Below, piece by piece: positions 42,067 through 51,360 of a stretch of DNA of 64,000 nt; the first letter of the stretch is position 1, and each line of letters begins with the position of its first letter. The notes beneath the pieces were generated by a model that ran no database searches, had not been told where the DNA came from, and was given only the letters and a program-made list of their open reading frames with translations. The position numbers and the translations under genes were made by a program. This DNA is from Fictibacillus fluitans (GTDB lineage: Bacteria > Bacillota > Bacilli > Bacillales > Fictibacillaceae), in contig NZ_JAUHTR010000004.1 of the NCBI RefSeq assembly GCF_030418125.1, positions 1 to 64,000 of the forward strand, read 5' to 3'.

Positions 42067-43200
42067 TTAGATGGCTTGAAAGGCTTTTTCAAGCGCTGCT
42101 TCTGCAGAAAGATATTCGTATCCAAGATCTTTAGCGACTGCTTCGTACGTAATATGGCCGCCGGCAACGTTAAGACCCAATTTTAATGCCGGATTTGAAA
42201 GAACCGCTTCGTTCACACCTTTGTTTGCGATCTGAAGAGCGTAAGGAACGGTAACGTTCGTTAGCGCAATTGTAGAAGTACGAGGCACTGCACCAGGCAT
42301 GTTCGCTACTGCATAGTGAACTACTCCGTGTTTTACATATGTTGGGTTATCATGAGTCGTGATGTGGTCGACTGTTTCAAAGATTCCGCCCTGGTCGATG
42401 GCCACGTCTACGATAACAGATCCAGGCTTCATAGACTTGATCATTTCTTCGGTTACAAGCTTAGGTGCTTTTGCTCCCGGGATAAGTACAGCACCAATCA
42501 CGAGGTCAGATTCAGCAACAGCATCTGCAATGTTCAGCGGGCTGGACATCAATGTCTGTACGCTCTTTCCAAAAATATCCTCAAGCTGACGGAGACGGTC
42601 AGGATTCAAGTCGATGATGGTTACGTCTGCACCAAGTCCAGCGGCTACTTTTGCTGCGTTTGTTCCAACGACACCGCCGCCGATGACGGTAACTTTTCCG
42701 CGTTTTACTCCTGGTACGCCGCCAAGCAGAATTCCTTTTCCGCCTTTTGGTTTTTCAAGGAACTGTGCGCCGATTTGAGCGGACATACGTCCGGCAACTT
42801 CACTCATCGGAGTCAGCAACGGAAGTGTGCGGTTTTGTTCAACAGTTTCATAAGCGATGGCTGTTACGCCGCTTTCGGTTAGCGCAGCAGCAAGTTCAGG
42901 CTCGGCTGCAAGGTGAAGATAAGTGAAAAGAATCAATCCGGAGCGGAAATGCTTGTACTCGGATGCTAGTGGTTCTTTTACTTTCATGATCATATCGGAT
43001 TTCGCCCAGACATCTGCAGCACTGTCGATCATTGTAGCGCCGGCTGAAGCATAATCTTCGTTCGGAAAGCCGCTTCCTTCACCTGCGTTGGTTTCCACCA
43101 ATACTTCATGACCTGCTTTTATTAATGCTACAACACCCGCAGGCGTCAGAGCTACGCGATTCTCGTTGTTTTTAATCTCTGTAGGTACACCAATAATCAT
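42067..43200 (-). CDS. ald: Alanine dehydrogenase
   Basis: A 377-residue NAD-dependent enzyme that deaminates L-alanine to pyruvate, important for alanine use and for sporulation. Motifs: [20 protein letters not shown], the catalytic-lysine region [31 protein letters not shown], the Rossmann motif [20 protein letters not shown] and [11 protein letters not shown]. Start ATG 43200 behind AAGGAGG. It lies downstream of adeR in the same orientation, with a 22-bp palindrome between them. Confidence 0.96.
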   Translation of the reverse strand: MIIGVPTEIKNNENRVALTPAGVVALIKAGHEVLVETNAGEGSGFPNEDYASAGATMIDSAADVWAKSDMIMKVKEPLASEYKHFRSGLILFTYLHLAAEPELAAALTESGVTAIAYETVEQNRTLPLLTPMSEVAGRMSAQIGAQFLEKPKGGKGILLGGVPGVKRGKVTVIGGGVVGTNAAKVAAGLGADVTIIDLNPDRLRQLEDIFGKSVQTLMSSPLNIADAVAESDLVIGAVLIPGAKAPKLVTEEMIKSMKPGSVIVDVAIDQGGIFETVDHITTHDNPTYVKHGVVHYAVANMPGAVPRTSTIALTNVTVPYALQIANKGVNEAVLSNPALKLGLNVAGGHITYEAVAKDLGYEYLSAEAALEKAFQAI

Positions 43201-43311
43201 TGTAAATCCTCCTTGCGCCGTCTGAAATGATGGCGTTTTCATTTCTGTGTTTTCAGTATAATCCTTTCTTTTTTAAATTTCTTTGTGAGGAAAATAAAAA
43301 AGAAAGAGAAC

Positions 43312-43333
43312 CATTTGTGAAATTTCACAAATG
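43312..43333 (-). promoter_or_regulatory. Perfect 22-bp palindrome upstream of ald (candidate AdeR site)
   Basis: Two 11-bp arms CATTTGTGAAA and TTTCACAAATG with no gap. A related half-site CTTTGTGAGG lies at 43281-43290 nearer the start. A -10-like TATACT stands at about 43256-43261 without a good -35, consistent with activation by AdeR, the known activator of ald in B. subtilis. Confidence 0.6.
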
Positions 43334-43337
43334 CTCC

Positions 43338-44579
43338 TCAATAAAAAAGACGCTGTATTTGTAAATCAAGATAAAGCATCGTTTTCTGGTTCGTATTTTT
43401 AAAATCAATCTGGCCGACCTCGGCGATCCGTTTCAGCCGGTAGGTCAGGGTGTTCAAGTGGATGTGCAGGATGGCTGCCGTCTGATGCGTGTTGGAGCCT
43501 GCTGACAGATAGGTGTCGAGCGTTTCGTACAAATCGGTTTTGTGGAGCCGGTCATATTCCTGCAATTTGGCAAGTGAGGGATTGCGGTAACGGCTTGCCT
43601 GCTGCTGTTCATGGATCACATCGAGAAATTGATAGATGCCAAGACTTTCATAGCCAAAAAGGTCTTCCACCCCTTCTGAAAACCGGTCTTTGATTTTGAT
43701 CACCTGCTGAGCTTCCTTAAAGCTTTTTTCAGTAAGCTGATAGGTCGAATACACTCCCCCAAAGCCGGCGGTAATTCCTTTTACACCGAACCGTTCAGCC
43801 ATCTGCTGCGTAAAGGAGCGGATGAATTCCTGAAGGATGTCACGAAGTTCCTCTTTTCGTGAGGAGGTGACAAGCATGATCATCTGGTTTTCATCTGTGG
43901 CTGTCAGCTGGGCTTTTACACTTTGGTTAACGGAAGTAATATAGCTTACGTTTTTCTCGAAAGCCGCATCGATTTCCTGAGGGAATTGAAAAATGAGTAC
44001 AGAGACCGGTGAACCTGGCATGATTCCAAGCTCTCTTAAACTGCCGAGAATCGCTTCCTCAGTATTCATATGTCCGGTTAACAGTTTCCAAAAGAACTCC
44101 TGAAGGCTCTCCTGTTTACGCCGTGAACCGGTGTAGTGCTGCAGCAGCTGGTTTTTGGCCGATTGGGCCGCCATCTTCAGAAGTCCCAGCTCTTCTTCTG
44201 CAATATGCCGGTCAACCTCAAGCGCCCAGATGTAGCCAAGAACTTCTTCGTTTTTGCGTATGGAGACGGCTACCCGGTCGCCGAGTCCCACCTTTGAAAT
44301 GGATGAGATACGAAGCGGTTCGTCACTCGACTGCAGGCGGGGAATCACTCCGTCCCTCCAAAGGCTGTTAATGACCTTTTCCGGTACACGGCGTCCAATG
44401 ATGGTGGCGATCCGTGCAGGGTCTGTGCTGTCTTCATGTGTGCTGTATGCCAGCAGCCGGTGATTGGCATCTTCAATCGTCACCGGGCAGTGAAGGACTT
44501 CACTGATGGTATCTGCCAGGCTTTCGAGACTTCCGAATGTCCCCTTGAATGGATCTTTTGAATGAGAAAAAGAATTCAT
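43338..44579 (-). CDS. adeR: PucR/CdaR-type activator AdeR
   Basis: A 413-residue regulator: an N-terminal ligand-binding part (SLESLADTISEVLHCPVTIEDANHRLLAYS), a GGDEF-like linker domain (ITAGFGGVYSTYQLTEKSFKEAQQV) and the PucR-type C-terminal helix-turn-helix (YLSAGSNTHQTAAILHIHLNTLTYRLKRI). In B. subtilis AdeR sits beside ald and activates it in response to alanine; the same arrangement here supports the name. Start ATG 44579 with AGGAGCG upstream. Confidence 0.88.
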   Translation of the reverse strand: MNSFSHSKDPFKGTFGSLESLADTISEVLHCPVTIEDANHRLLAYSTHEDSTDPARIATIIGRRVPEKVINSLWRDGVIPRLQSSDEPLRISSISKVGLGDRVAVSIRKNEEVLGYIWALEVDRHIAEEELGLLKMAAQSAKNQLLQHYTGSRRKQESLQEFFWKLLTGHMNTEEAILGSLRELGIMPGSPVSVLIFQFPQEIDAAFEKNVSYITSVNQSVKAQLTATDENQMIMLVTSSRKEELRDILQEFIRSFTQQMAERFGVKGITAGFGGVYSTYQLTEKSFKEAQQVIKIKDRFSEGVEDLFGYESLGIYQFLDVIHEQQQASRYRNPSLAKLQEYDRLHKTDLYETLDTYLSAGSNTHQTAAILHIHLNTLTYRLKRIAEVGQIDFKNTNQKTMLYLDLQIQRLFY

Positions 44580-44748
44580 GCGCTACGCTCCTGTAAAAAT
44601 GCTATTATCTCTATGATAAAACACCTGCAGCTGTAGAAACTAGTTTTTTTATTATTTACCAAAGGATTCACTTCCAACAGCTTCTCCAAAAAAGGAAAAA
44701 GCAGACGTTTTGTAGAAGTTAGGGAAGGTAGAGAAAGGGGAAGATCAG

Positions 44749-46455
44749 ATGAAATTTAGTCAGTTTGAGTATAAACGCCCTGATATGAACCAGCTTCAGC
44801 AGGATTTTCATGAAAAGTTGAAAAGGTTTGAGCTGGCGCCGTCTTTTGAGGTCCAGGATCAGCTGTTGACGGAGATCGTATCGCTCCGCAACCATTTTGA
44901 AAGCATGCAAAATATCGTACATATTCGTTATACAAGCAATACAGAGGATGCCTTTTATAAGGAAGAACATGATTTTATGGATGAAAATGGCCCGCTTTAT
45001 CAGGGGCTGGTCAGCGACTTCTTCCGTGCGCTCGTGAAGTCCAACTATCGAAAAGAACTGGAAAGCCGTTGGGGGAAGCATTTATTCAACCTGGCGGATA
45101 CAGAATTAAAGACGTACTCCCCTGAAGTGCTGGAGGCTTTGAAACAGGAGAACCGGCTAAAAAGCCAGTATGTGAAACTGGCCTCTTCCGTTCAAATCGA
45201 GTTTCAGGGAAAGAAGAGAACACTTGCCCAGTTGACGCCGTTCACTCAGTCCCCGGACAGAAATACAAGAAAGCAGGCGGTGAAGGCGCAATTTGGCTTT
45301 TTTAATGATCATAAAGAAGAGCTCGACAGAATCTATGATGAACTTGTAAAGGTGCGTACCACCATCGCCAAAAAGCTCGGGTTTTCAAACTTTGTGGAGC
45401 TTGCGTATAACCGGCTGAACCGGACCGATTATGACAAAAACATGGTAAAGGTTTTCCGTGACCAGGTTAAAGAACATATTGTTCCGTTCTGCAATACGCT
45501 GCGTGAAAAACAGCGGGTGCGCATTGGCGTGGATTCTCTGAAAATATATGATGAATCCTTCAGCTTCCCGGAAGGCAACCCGAAGCCAAAGGGAGATGCC
45601 GAGTGGATCGTGGAACAGGGAGCAGAGGTATTCAAGGAGCTGTCGCCTGAAACGGATGAGTTTTATACCTTTATGGTGGAAAATGAACTGCTCGATCTTA
45701 TGGCGAAGGAAGGAAAGGCGCCAGGAGGGTATTGCACGTATATCAGCGAATACCAGTCACCGTTCATCTTTACCAATTTCAATGGCTCACAGGGTGATGT
45801 GCGGGTGTTGATGCACGAAGCGGGCCACGCCTTCCAGGTCTACACGAGCAGGGGCTACGAGGTGCCGGAATACCAGTTTCCTACGCTTGAAGCCTGCGAG
45901 ATTCATTCCATGAGCATGGAGCTCATCACCTATCCGTGGATGGACCGCTTCTTCGGAGGTGATACCGACCGTTTTCTGTACGATCATCTGACCGCAGCCG
46001 TGAAGTTCATTCCTTACGGAGTGGCCGTGGATGAGTTCCAGCATTTTGTGTATGAGAATCCGGATGTTTCGCCACAGGAACGAAAACAGGAATGGCGCCG
46101 GCTGGAGAATAAATATTTGCCGCACCGGGATCATGACGGTATCCCGTTCCTGGAAGAAGGCGGGTATTGGCAAATGCAGACGCACATCTACCGGACTCCG
46201 TTCTATTATATCGATTACACGCTGGCCCAGGTTTGTGCCCTTCAGTTCTGGAAACGCTCGAGGGAAAATTATAAAGCCGCATGGCAGGATTACCTGGAGC
46301 TTTGTGAGCAGGGCGGCAGCCTGCCGTTTACCGAGCTCGTGAATATCGCCGGGCTGGTATCTCCGTTTGAACCCGGCTGTGTCGAATCAGTCATGAGTGA
46401 AGTGAGAAGATGGGAGGCGCAGATTGACGACAAAACATTTTTGCAAAAAGCATAG
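44749..46455 (+). CDS. M3-family oligoendopeptidase (PepF-like)
   Basis: A 568-residue cytosolic zinc metallopeptidase that degrades short peptides. The zinc motif HEAGH sits in RVLMHEAGHAFQVY, with the third ligand Glu in FPTLEACEIHSMSMELI. The N-terminal helical domain (about 1-330) narrows access to oligopeptides. Substrate-binding residues appear in GGYWQMQTHIYRTPFYYIDY. Start ATG behind AAAGGGG. Flanked by its own terminator. Confidence 0.92.
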   Translation: MKFSQFEYKRPDMNQLQQDFHEKLKRFELAPSFEVQDQLLTEIVSLRNHFESMQNIVHIRYTSNTEDAFYKEEHDFMDENGPLYQGLVSDFFRALVKSNYRKELESRWGKHLFNLADTELKTYSPEVLEALKQENRLKSQYVKLASSVQIEFQGKKRTLAQLTPFTQSPDRNTRKQAVKAQFGFFNDHKEELDRIYDELVKVRTTIAKKLGFSNFVELAYNRLNRTDYDKNMVKVFRDQVKEHIVPFCNTLREKQRVRIGVDSLKIYDESFSFPEGNPKPKGDAEWIVEQGAEVFKELSPETDEFYTFMVENELLDLMAKEGKAPGGYCTYISEYQSPFIFTNFNGSQGDVRVLMHEAGHAFQVYTSRGYEVPEYQFPTLEACEIHSMSMELITYPWMDRFFGGDTDRFLYDHLTAAVKFIPYGVAVDEFQHFVYENPDVSPQERKQEWRRLENKYLPHRDHDGIPFLEEGGYWQMQTHIYRTPFYYIDYTLAQVCALQFWKRSRENYKAAWQDYLELCEQGGSLPFTELVNIAGLVSPFEPGCVESVMSEVRRWEAQIDDKTFLQKA

Positions 46456-46465
46456 TGTTTGAGAA

Positions 46466-46499
46466 CATCCCCTGGTTTTTGGAGCCGGGGGATTTTTTC
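46466..46499 (+). terminator. Terminator of the M3 peptidase gene
   Basis: ATCCCCTGG pairs imperfectly with CCGGGGGAT, followed by six T. Confidence 0.8.
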
Positions 46500-46656
46500 A
46501 TGAATAAGACTGAAAAGGACTTCTATCACACGGAAATTTGTAGTTTTTTTGACAGATGGTTCAAAACCCCTGTTTCAAGGGGGAGTTAGCTTGGGGTTTG
46601 TTGTCTACAATGGTAGAATAGGAAGCGATATTAGATGATATTAGGAGGGCCAAGCC

Positions 46657-47202
46657 ATGAGCGACCATTCGAATTCTGAAGTGAAACAGAGAAACTATAC
46701 GCCTCTTGTAATCGGGCTTTCGATAGCGATTAACGTTCTTGTAGTTATACTATTTTTCCTGCCGGCCTACAACGGACATGTGGCATTTGATGTTCACTTA
46801 CTGCCGAGGCTGAATGCGATTTTTAACAGCTTTACCTTTGTCTTTTTGCTTGCGGCATTGTTTTTCATCCTGAGAAAGAATATTAAAATGCACAAGCGTT
46901 TTATTTACGCGTCCTTTACGACTACCTTTTTATTTTTACTTTCGTATGTGACGTATCATTATCTGTCAGAATCCACCAGCTACGGCGGAGAAGGGCCATT
47001 GAAGTACATTTACTTCTTTATTCTGATCACTCACATTATCCTAGCTGCATTGATCGTCCCGCTTGCTTTGTTTACACTAGCCCGCGGATTGAACATGCAG
47101 GTGGCCAAGCACAAGAAAATCGCCAGATGGACCATGCCGCTTTGGCTGTATGTCAGCTTAACCGGTGTTATTGTTTATTTGATGATCTCCCCGTATTATT
47201 AA
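46657..47202 (+). CDS. ctaM: DUF420 membrane protein CtaM
   Basis: A 181-residue protein with five predicted membrane helices; YNGHVAFDVHLLPRLNAIFNSF, MHKRFIYASFTTTFLFLLSY and HIILAALIVPLALFTLARGL carry the conserved His of DUF420 (B. subtilis YozB). CtaM of S. aureus is required for activity of the QoxABCD aa3 quinol oxidase, probably at haem/copper insertion. The window also encodes qoxABCD, so the pairing is coherent. Start ATG behind AGGAGGG; own terminator. Confidence 0.87.
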   Translation: MSDHSNSEVKQRNYTPLVIGLSIAINVLVVILFFLPAYNGHVAFDVHLLPRLNAIFNSFTFVFLLAALFFILRKNIKMHKRFIYASFTTTFLFLLSYVTYHYLSESTSYGGEGPLKYIYFFILITHIILAALIVPLALFTLARGLNMQVAKHKKIARWTMPLWLYVSLTGVIVYLMISPYY

Positions 47203-47231
47203 GAAGCAGGAACGCTCCTGCTTCTTTTTTT
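47201..47231 (+). terminator. Terminator of ctaM
   Basis: AAGAAGCAGGA pairs with TCCTGCTTCTT around ACGC, followed by T residues. Confidence 0.92.
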
Positions 47232-47305
47232 ACATAAAAGAACCGAATAGCTTTGATGGAAACGGGTAGTAATAAGAATGAATCCGAAACAAGGAGGAAT
47301 AGAAC

Positions 47306-47545
47306 ATGAGCGATCAGCAAAAAACGGAAGATGCCATACTGTATATCAAGGACAGCACGTCTTACAGCGAGGAAAACATCCGCCTCGTATTGAAAGAGGA
47401 AGGCCATTATTTTGAATTGCAGAATGCCGATGTCGACATGGATGATCTCGTTGATTACCTGACCAGAAAGACCAATCTTACCGAGCTTGAAGTGAATGAT
47501 ATTTTGGAAAAAGAGCTCCAGTATTTCGAGGAAACAGAAGAGTAA
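47306..47545 (+). CDS. Small acidic protein, unknown
   Basis: A 79-residue acidic, mostly helical protein beginning MSDQQKTEDAILYIKDSTSY and ending LEKELQYFEETEE. ATG behind AAGGAGG and a good terminator make it a real gene. The repeated pattern of a helix followed by DL.DYL / LTELEVNDIL suggests a small helix bundle. I do not recognise a family and assign no function. Confidence 0.7.
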   Translation: MSDQQKTEDAILYIKDSTSYSEENIRLVLKEEGHYFELQNADVDMDDLVDYLTRKTNLTELEVNDILEKELQYFEETEE

Positions 47546-47550
47546 AACCA

Positions 47551-47595
47551 AAACAGCCCGGGCAGGAGAACCTGTCCGGGTTGTTTTATTTTTTT
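47551..47595 (+). terminator. Terminator of the 79-residue protein gene
   Basis: AACAGCCCGGGCAGG pairs with CCTGTCCGGGTTGTT around AGAA, followed by a long T run. Confidence 0.9.
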
Positions 47596-47643
47596 ATTTC
47601 TTCCTGTCTGCTTTGAAGAATGTAGTATAAGGCTTCATTGTCG

Positions 47644-47770
47644 GTTGATTGGAGTGCAAGGTGCGAGACTCCGGCAGGAAAAGCGGGACAGATGAGACCC
47701 CGCAGGAGCCTGCGACGAGGAGGCTCAGCGCCCGCCTGCGGAAAGCGAGCATCCTGGAACGGAAATCAAC
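47644..47770 (+). repeat. Dispersed structured repeat, copy B (127 bp, compact form)
   Basis: Starts GTTGATT and ends AATCAAC, an exact 7-bp inverted repeat. Internal blocks: GAGTGCAAGGTGCGAGACTC, CGGCAGGAAAAGCGGGACAG, ATGAGACCCCGCAGGAGCC, GAGGAGGCTCAGCGCCCGCC and AAAGCGAGCATCCTGGAACG. Pairs such as GAGAC...GGCTC and GCGGG...CCCGC suggest a multi-armed fold. Copies A and C share these blocks. Confidence 0.85.
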
Positions 47771-47800
47771 TGCTAGAAGCAACTCAGATTAGCTGCTAAT

Positions 47801-48421
47801 TCAATAAGCTATACCAACTCGGGAATGCAGAAATTCTTCTGATGCCAGCTGAATGTAGGCAAAATGTGCTGTATCTCCCGTGCTGATCTGCTTTCCTTCA
47901 AGAGGCAGGTAGTCCTTTTCCGTGCGGTAACTGCCAGTAATCGGGCCGTCCGGCAAATAGGTCGGACAAACAATGGTCCAATCCAATGACGATTCCTTGA
48001 TGGCAAGATACGCCTCATGATGCTCGCGTGCGGCACGGGTCAGTTTCCGTTTGGATTCACTGGATTGGTAGCGAAGCAGATCAGGCTCAGTCCGGCTGTT
48101 CAGGATACCTGCTGTACCAATCGTCAGCAGCCGCTTGCTGCCGCGGTCCTGCATCGCTTTGATGACAAGTGGAACAGTATCCGTAAGGACCGTTCCGCCA
48201 TCAGTACCGAGCGCGCTGATTACCGCTTCACAGCCTTCGATGGCCTGTTCGATATCTTCTTTTACCGTTGCATCCCCACTATACACCTGCAGCGCAGTTA
48301 ATTCGGGCGGAAGCTTCTCAGGGGTCCTGACAAGAACATTCACCTGATGTCCGTCTTTGGCCGCGAGCAGGGCGATTTCGCTTCCGACACGGCCTGTTGC
48401 TCCCAGTATTAATAATTTCAA
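47801..48421 (-). CDS. NAD(P)-binding atypical SDR protein
   Basis: A 206-residue single-domain Rossmann protein: LLILGATGRVGSEIALLAAK at the N terminus, VISALGTDGGTVLTD, and SLDWTIVCPTYLPDGP near the end. It belongs to the NmrA/YwnB-like atypical short-chain dehydrogenases, which often act as redox sensors or flavin/quinone reductases. The canonical YxxxK is not obvious. ATG with GGGGGAG upstream. Monocistronic. Confidence 0.82.
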   Translation of the reverse strand: MKLLILGATGRVGSEIALLAAKDGHQVNVLVRTPEKLPPELTALQVYSGDATVKEDIEQAIEGCEAVISALGTDGGTVLTDTVPLVIKAMQDRGSKRLLTIGTAGILNSRTEPDLLRYQSSESKRKLTRAAREHHEAYLAIKESSLDWTIVCPTYLPDGPITGSYRTEKDYLPLEGKQISTGDTAHFAYIQLASEEFLHSRVGIAY

Positions 48422-48547
48422 TGCATACTCCCCCTGTCTGTTCTCTTCCTTTTACCATACTTGAAGAGAGCTTTGTTTAGCAAAAGATTAGTATGTTATC
48501 TGTATATTCTCTATAATGAAACCAAGATAAAAGAAGGAGGATGAAGC

Positions 48548-49420
48548 ATGAGCGAGAAACAGACAGTTGGTTTTGTGGGGACAGGCGTGATGGGAAAAAG
48601 CATGGCCTCCCACCTGCTGAAGGCAGGACATCCGGTACATATTTATACGAGAACAAAGGAAAAAGCAGAGGAATTGATTGGGCAGGGAGCACAGTGGAAG
48701 GAGACGGTTGCGGAAGTCGCACAAACCTCTCAGGTCATCATTACCATGGTGGGCTATCCATCGGACGTGGAAGAGGTGTATTTCGGGGAGAACGGCATCC
48801 TTGAAAACGCGGCGCAAGGGTCTTATCTGATTGATATGACGACTTCAAGCCCGCTGCTTGCACAGAAAATCGATGCCCGCGCGAAGGAATTAAGCCTTCA
48901 TGCGCTGGATGCCCCCGTATCAGGCGGAGATGTGGGAGCCAGGGAAGCAAGGCTTTCCATCATGGTCGGAGGCGAAAAGGAAGATTTTGAAGCGGTTTTG
49001 CCTGTTTTTGAACGGATGGGGCAAAATATTGTCCATCAGGGTAAAGCGGGTGCGGGCCAGCATACGAAAATGTGCAACCAAATTGCCATTGCCTCTGGGA
49101 TGATCGGTGTTTGCGAAGCCGTAATTTATGCCGAAAAAGCGGGTTTGGACCCAAATACGGTATTGAAAAGCATTGAATCCGGAGCGGCGGGAAGCTGGTC
49201 GCTTTCGAATCTGGCACCAAGGATCATAAGCGGAAACTTTGAACCTGGATTTTATGTAAAACATTTCATTAAAGACATGAAGATTGCGCTCGAATCAGCG
49301 GGTGAGATGGGGATCTTAACACCCGGCTTGCAGCTGGCCAAAGATCTGTACGAAGAACTGGCCGAAATGGGTGAAGAAAACAGCGGCACTCACGCGCTGT
49401 ATAAACGCTTGAAAGCCTGA
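48548..49420 (+). CDS. 3-hydroxyisobutyrate-dehydrogenase-family oxidoreductase (YkwC-like)
   Basis: A 290-residue beta-hydroxyacid dehydrogenase: VGFVGTGVMGKSMASHLLKA (NAD(P) binding), DAPVSGGDVGAREARLSIMV (substrate loop) and KAGAGQHTKMCNQIA with the catalytic Lys. Close in character to B. subtilis YkwC. Members oxidise 3-hydroxyisobutyrate, tartronate semialdehyde or similar; the substrate is unknown. ATG behind AAGGAGG. The SLAP-domain gene follows after 32 bp and may be cotranscribed. Confidence 0.9.
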   Translation: MSEKQTVGFVGTGVMGKSMASHLLKAGHPVHIYTRTKEKAEELIGQGAQWKETVAEVAQTSQVIITMVGYPSDVEEVYFGENGILENAAQGSYLIDMTTSSPLLAQKIDARAKELSLHALDAPVSGGDVGAREARLSIMVGGEKEDFEAVLPVFERMGQNIVHQGKAGAGQHTKMCNQIAIASGMIGVCEAVIYAEKAGLDPNTVLKSIESGAAGSWSLSNLAPRIISGNFEPGFYVKHFIKDMKIALESAGEMGILTPGLQLAKDLYEELAEMGEENSGTHALYKRLKA

Positions 49421-49452
49421 AAGGAAGCACAGCAGTCAGAAGGAGGAAACGT

Positions 49453-49830
49453 ATGCAGCGTCTGATCTATGAACGTGCATGGGACAAGACCATTGCAGAG
49501 CAGGATCGCACAATGATTGAGGAAATTTTTAATGAGACGTTGGAAGAGAACGAGCAGAGCGTTGCGTTCCCGCTCATACGTTCCGCCTCAAACCATAAAG
49601 GAGACCTTCTCGTTACGTGCCTGATCCATAACTTTGGCAGCGGTCCGTTCGCCATAAAGGATACAGTGTTTGCGTATAGCGAGGACGGTGTGCTGATCGC
49701 GGAAATGGCATTTACCATTCCGCAGGTTCAGCTGCCTCCTGAAACCAGCATGCCCTGGACCTTTATCTTTCCAAAGGCTTTACTGAAAAAGGAACCGGCT
49801 CATGCCGGTGGCAGGCTGGATTTTAAATAA
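49453..49830 (+). CDS. SLAP-domain protein
   Basis: A 125-residue protein without signal peptide. LLVTCLIHNFGSGPFAIKDT and the ending FTIPQVQLPPETSMPWTFIF match the short SLAP domain seen in Bacillus proteins linked to accessory secretion or surface-layer systems. No SecA2-type genes are nearby. Role unknown. ATG behind AGGAGG. Confidence 0.7.
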   Translation: MQRLIYERAWDKTIAEQDRTMIEEIFNETLEENEQSVAFPLIRSASNHKGDLLVTCLIHNFGSGPFAIKDTVFAYSEDGVLIAEMAFTIPQVQLPPETSMPWTFIFPKALLKKEPAHAGGRLDFK

Positions 49831-49845
49831 AATGAAGCATAACGT

Positions 49846-49881
49846 AAAGAACCCGGAGCACAAGGCCTCGGGTTCTTTCTT
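49846..49881. terminator. Bidirectional terminator between the SLAP gene and yajQ
   Basis: AAAGAACCCG and CGGGTTCTTT enclose a 13-base loop with an A-rich left and T-rich right flank. Confidence 0.88.
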
Positions 49882-50379
49882 TTAGCGATAATTAATGAAC
49901 TGCACGTCAATCGACAAATCAGCCTCGCGGATCGCTGCGATGATCTGTTGAAGATCATCACGGTTCTTGCCGGATACCCGCACCTGGTCATCCTGCACCT
50001 GGCTTTTCACTTTAACACCGGAATTTTTGATGATCGTGTTGATTTTTTTGGCGTTGTCTTTGTCGATGCCCTGCACCAGCTTGGCACGCTGGCGAACAGT
50101 TCCGCCGGATGCCTGCTCGATTTTGGAGTAATCAAGGTTTTTAAGAGGAACGTCCCGTTTGATCAGCTTGCTGATCAATACGTCCTTCAGCTGCTCCATT
50201 TTGTACTCATCATCGGAAACCAGTGTTAGCTCCTCGCTGCCTTTGTCCAGGGAAATGTCACTTTTGCTTCCTTTAAAATCATAGCGGGTTTTGATTTCTT
50301 TCATCGCGATGTTTATCGCATTGTCCACCTCGGAAAGGTCGATCTTCGAAACAATGTCAAATGAGCTTTCTTTACTCAA
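49882..50379 (-). CDS. yajQ: YajQ-family nucleotide-binding protein
   Basis: A 165-residue protein that begins [20 protein letters not shown] and contains [26 protein letters not shown] and IDVQFINYR. It is the counterpart of B. subtilis YitK. YajQ proteins bind nucleotides, and a homologue in Xanthomonas binds cyclic di-GMP. I start at TTG 50379, nine bases after AAAGGAGG, which gives the normal family length; the upstream ATG adds residues not found in relatives. Confidence 0.92.
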   Translation of the reverse strand: MSKESSFDIVSKIDLSEVDNAINIAMKEIKTRYDFKGSKSDISLDKGSEELTLVSDDEYKMEQLKDVLISKLIKRDVPLKNLDYSKIEQASGGTVRQRAKLVQGIDKDNAKKINTIIKNSGVKVKSQVQDDQVRVSGKNRDDLQQIIAAIREADLSIDVQFINYR

Positions 50380-50423
50380 TGGATCCGCCTCCTTTATGTA
50401 ATCTATCAATCTTCTATACTCCT

Positions 50424-50452
50424 ATTATATTAGCTGACAATAGTTTTGACAA
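50424..50452 (-). promoter_or_regulatory. Sigma-A promoter of yajQ
   Basis: On the minus strand TTGTCA (50447-50452), a 17-bp spacer and TATAAT (50424-50429). Confidence 0.75.
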
Positions 50453-50549
50453 AATCCTGTAAAAATATAACGGGGCCCGGGAGGTTTCTTCTGTGCTACA
50501 ATGAGCCTGTTAAATGAATTTCCTATTCGACAGGCAGCTGGAGGTATGC

Positions 50550-51347
50550 ATGCTTCATTATAAAACCTATCTAAAGAGTCCCAATCACGAGTGGATCGTC
50601 TTTGTGCATGGCGCGGGCGGCAGCTCTTCGATTTGGTATAAACAAATACGCGAGTTCAAAAGAGAATTTAATATTCTTCTTTTGGATCTGAGAGGCCACG
50701 GGCGTTCCAAATCCAAACGATTGTTGTTTCGCAGCTATTCGTTTCAAAACATCAGCGAAGATGTGCTGGAAGTCATGGATCACCTCGATATTTCACGCGC
50801 TCATTTTGTCGGCATTTCGCTCGGTACGATCCTTATCCAAACGATTGCGGAAATGGAGCCGTCCCGTGTCCGGTCGATGACACTGGGCGGAGCGGTCATG
50901 AAGCTTAATCTGCGTTCCAGGCTGCTGATCCGGTTGGGAAATGCCGTAAAAGCCTTCGTTCCGTTTATGTGGCTGTACCGGCTGTTCGCCTGGGTCATCA
51001 TGCCGAATAAGCATCACGAACACTCAAGGTCCCTGTTCATCAGGGAGGCAAAAAAATTGTGTCAGAAGGAATTTAAGCGATGGTTTACCCTCACCATGCG
51101 GATTAATCCTTTTTTAAAGGACATGAGAGAAAGGGAAGCTCCCGTACCCACTCTATATATCATGGGAAAAGAAGATTATATGTTCCTTCCCGCCATCCAA
51201 ATGATGATTGGCCGAAAAAAGTATTCCAGCCTCCTTGTTTTGAAGAATTGCGGCCATGTCTGCAATGTAGACCAGCCAGACCGTTTTAACAGCGAGGTCC
51301 TCGATTTTATAAGAAAGCATTGTTCTGTTACGGTTTCTGTATCTTAA
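50550..51347 (+). CDS. Alpha/beta-fold hydrolase
   Basis: A 265-residue hydrolase. The oxyanion region is VFVHGAGGSSSIW, DLRGHGRSK follows, the nucleophile elbow is GISLG, the acid is probably in MGKEDYMFLP and the catalytic His in NCGHVCNVDQPDRF. A helical, basic cap (residues about 125-200) forms the substrate pocket. Substrate unknown. I start at ATG 50550 behind GGAGG; the longer frame from 50514 has no site. Confidence 0.88.
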   Translation: MLHYKTYLKSPNHEWIVFVHGAGGSSSIWYKQIREFKREFNILLLDLRGHGRSKSKRLLFRSYSFQNISEDVLEVMDHLDISRAHFVGISLGTILIQTIAEMEPSRVRSMTLGGAVMKLNLRSRLLIRLGNAVKAFVPFMWLYRLFAWVIMPNKHHEHSRSLFIREAKKLCQKEFKRWFTLTMRINPFLKDMREREAPVPTLYIMGKEDYMFLPAIQMMIGRKKYSSLLVLKNCGHVCNVDQPDRFNSEVLDFIRKHCSVTVSVS

Positions 51348-51360
51348 TCGCATTTATAAA

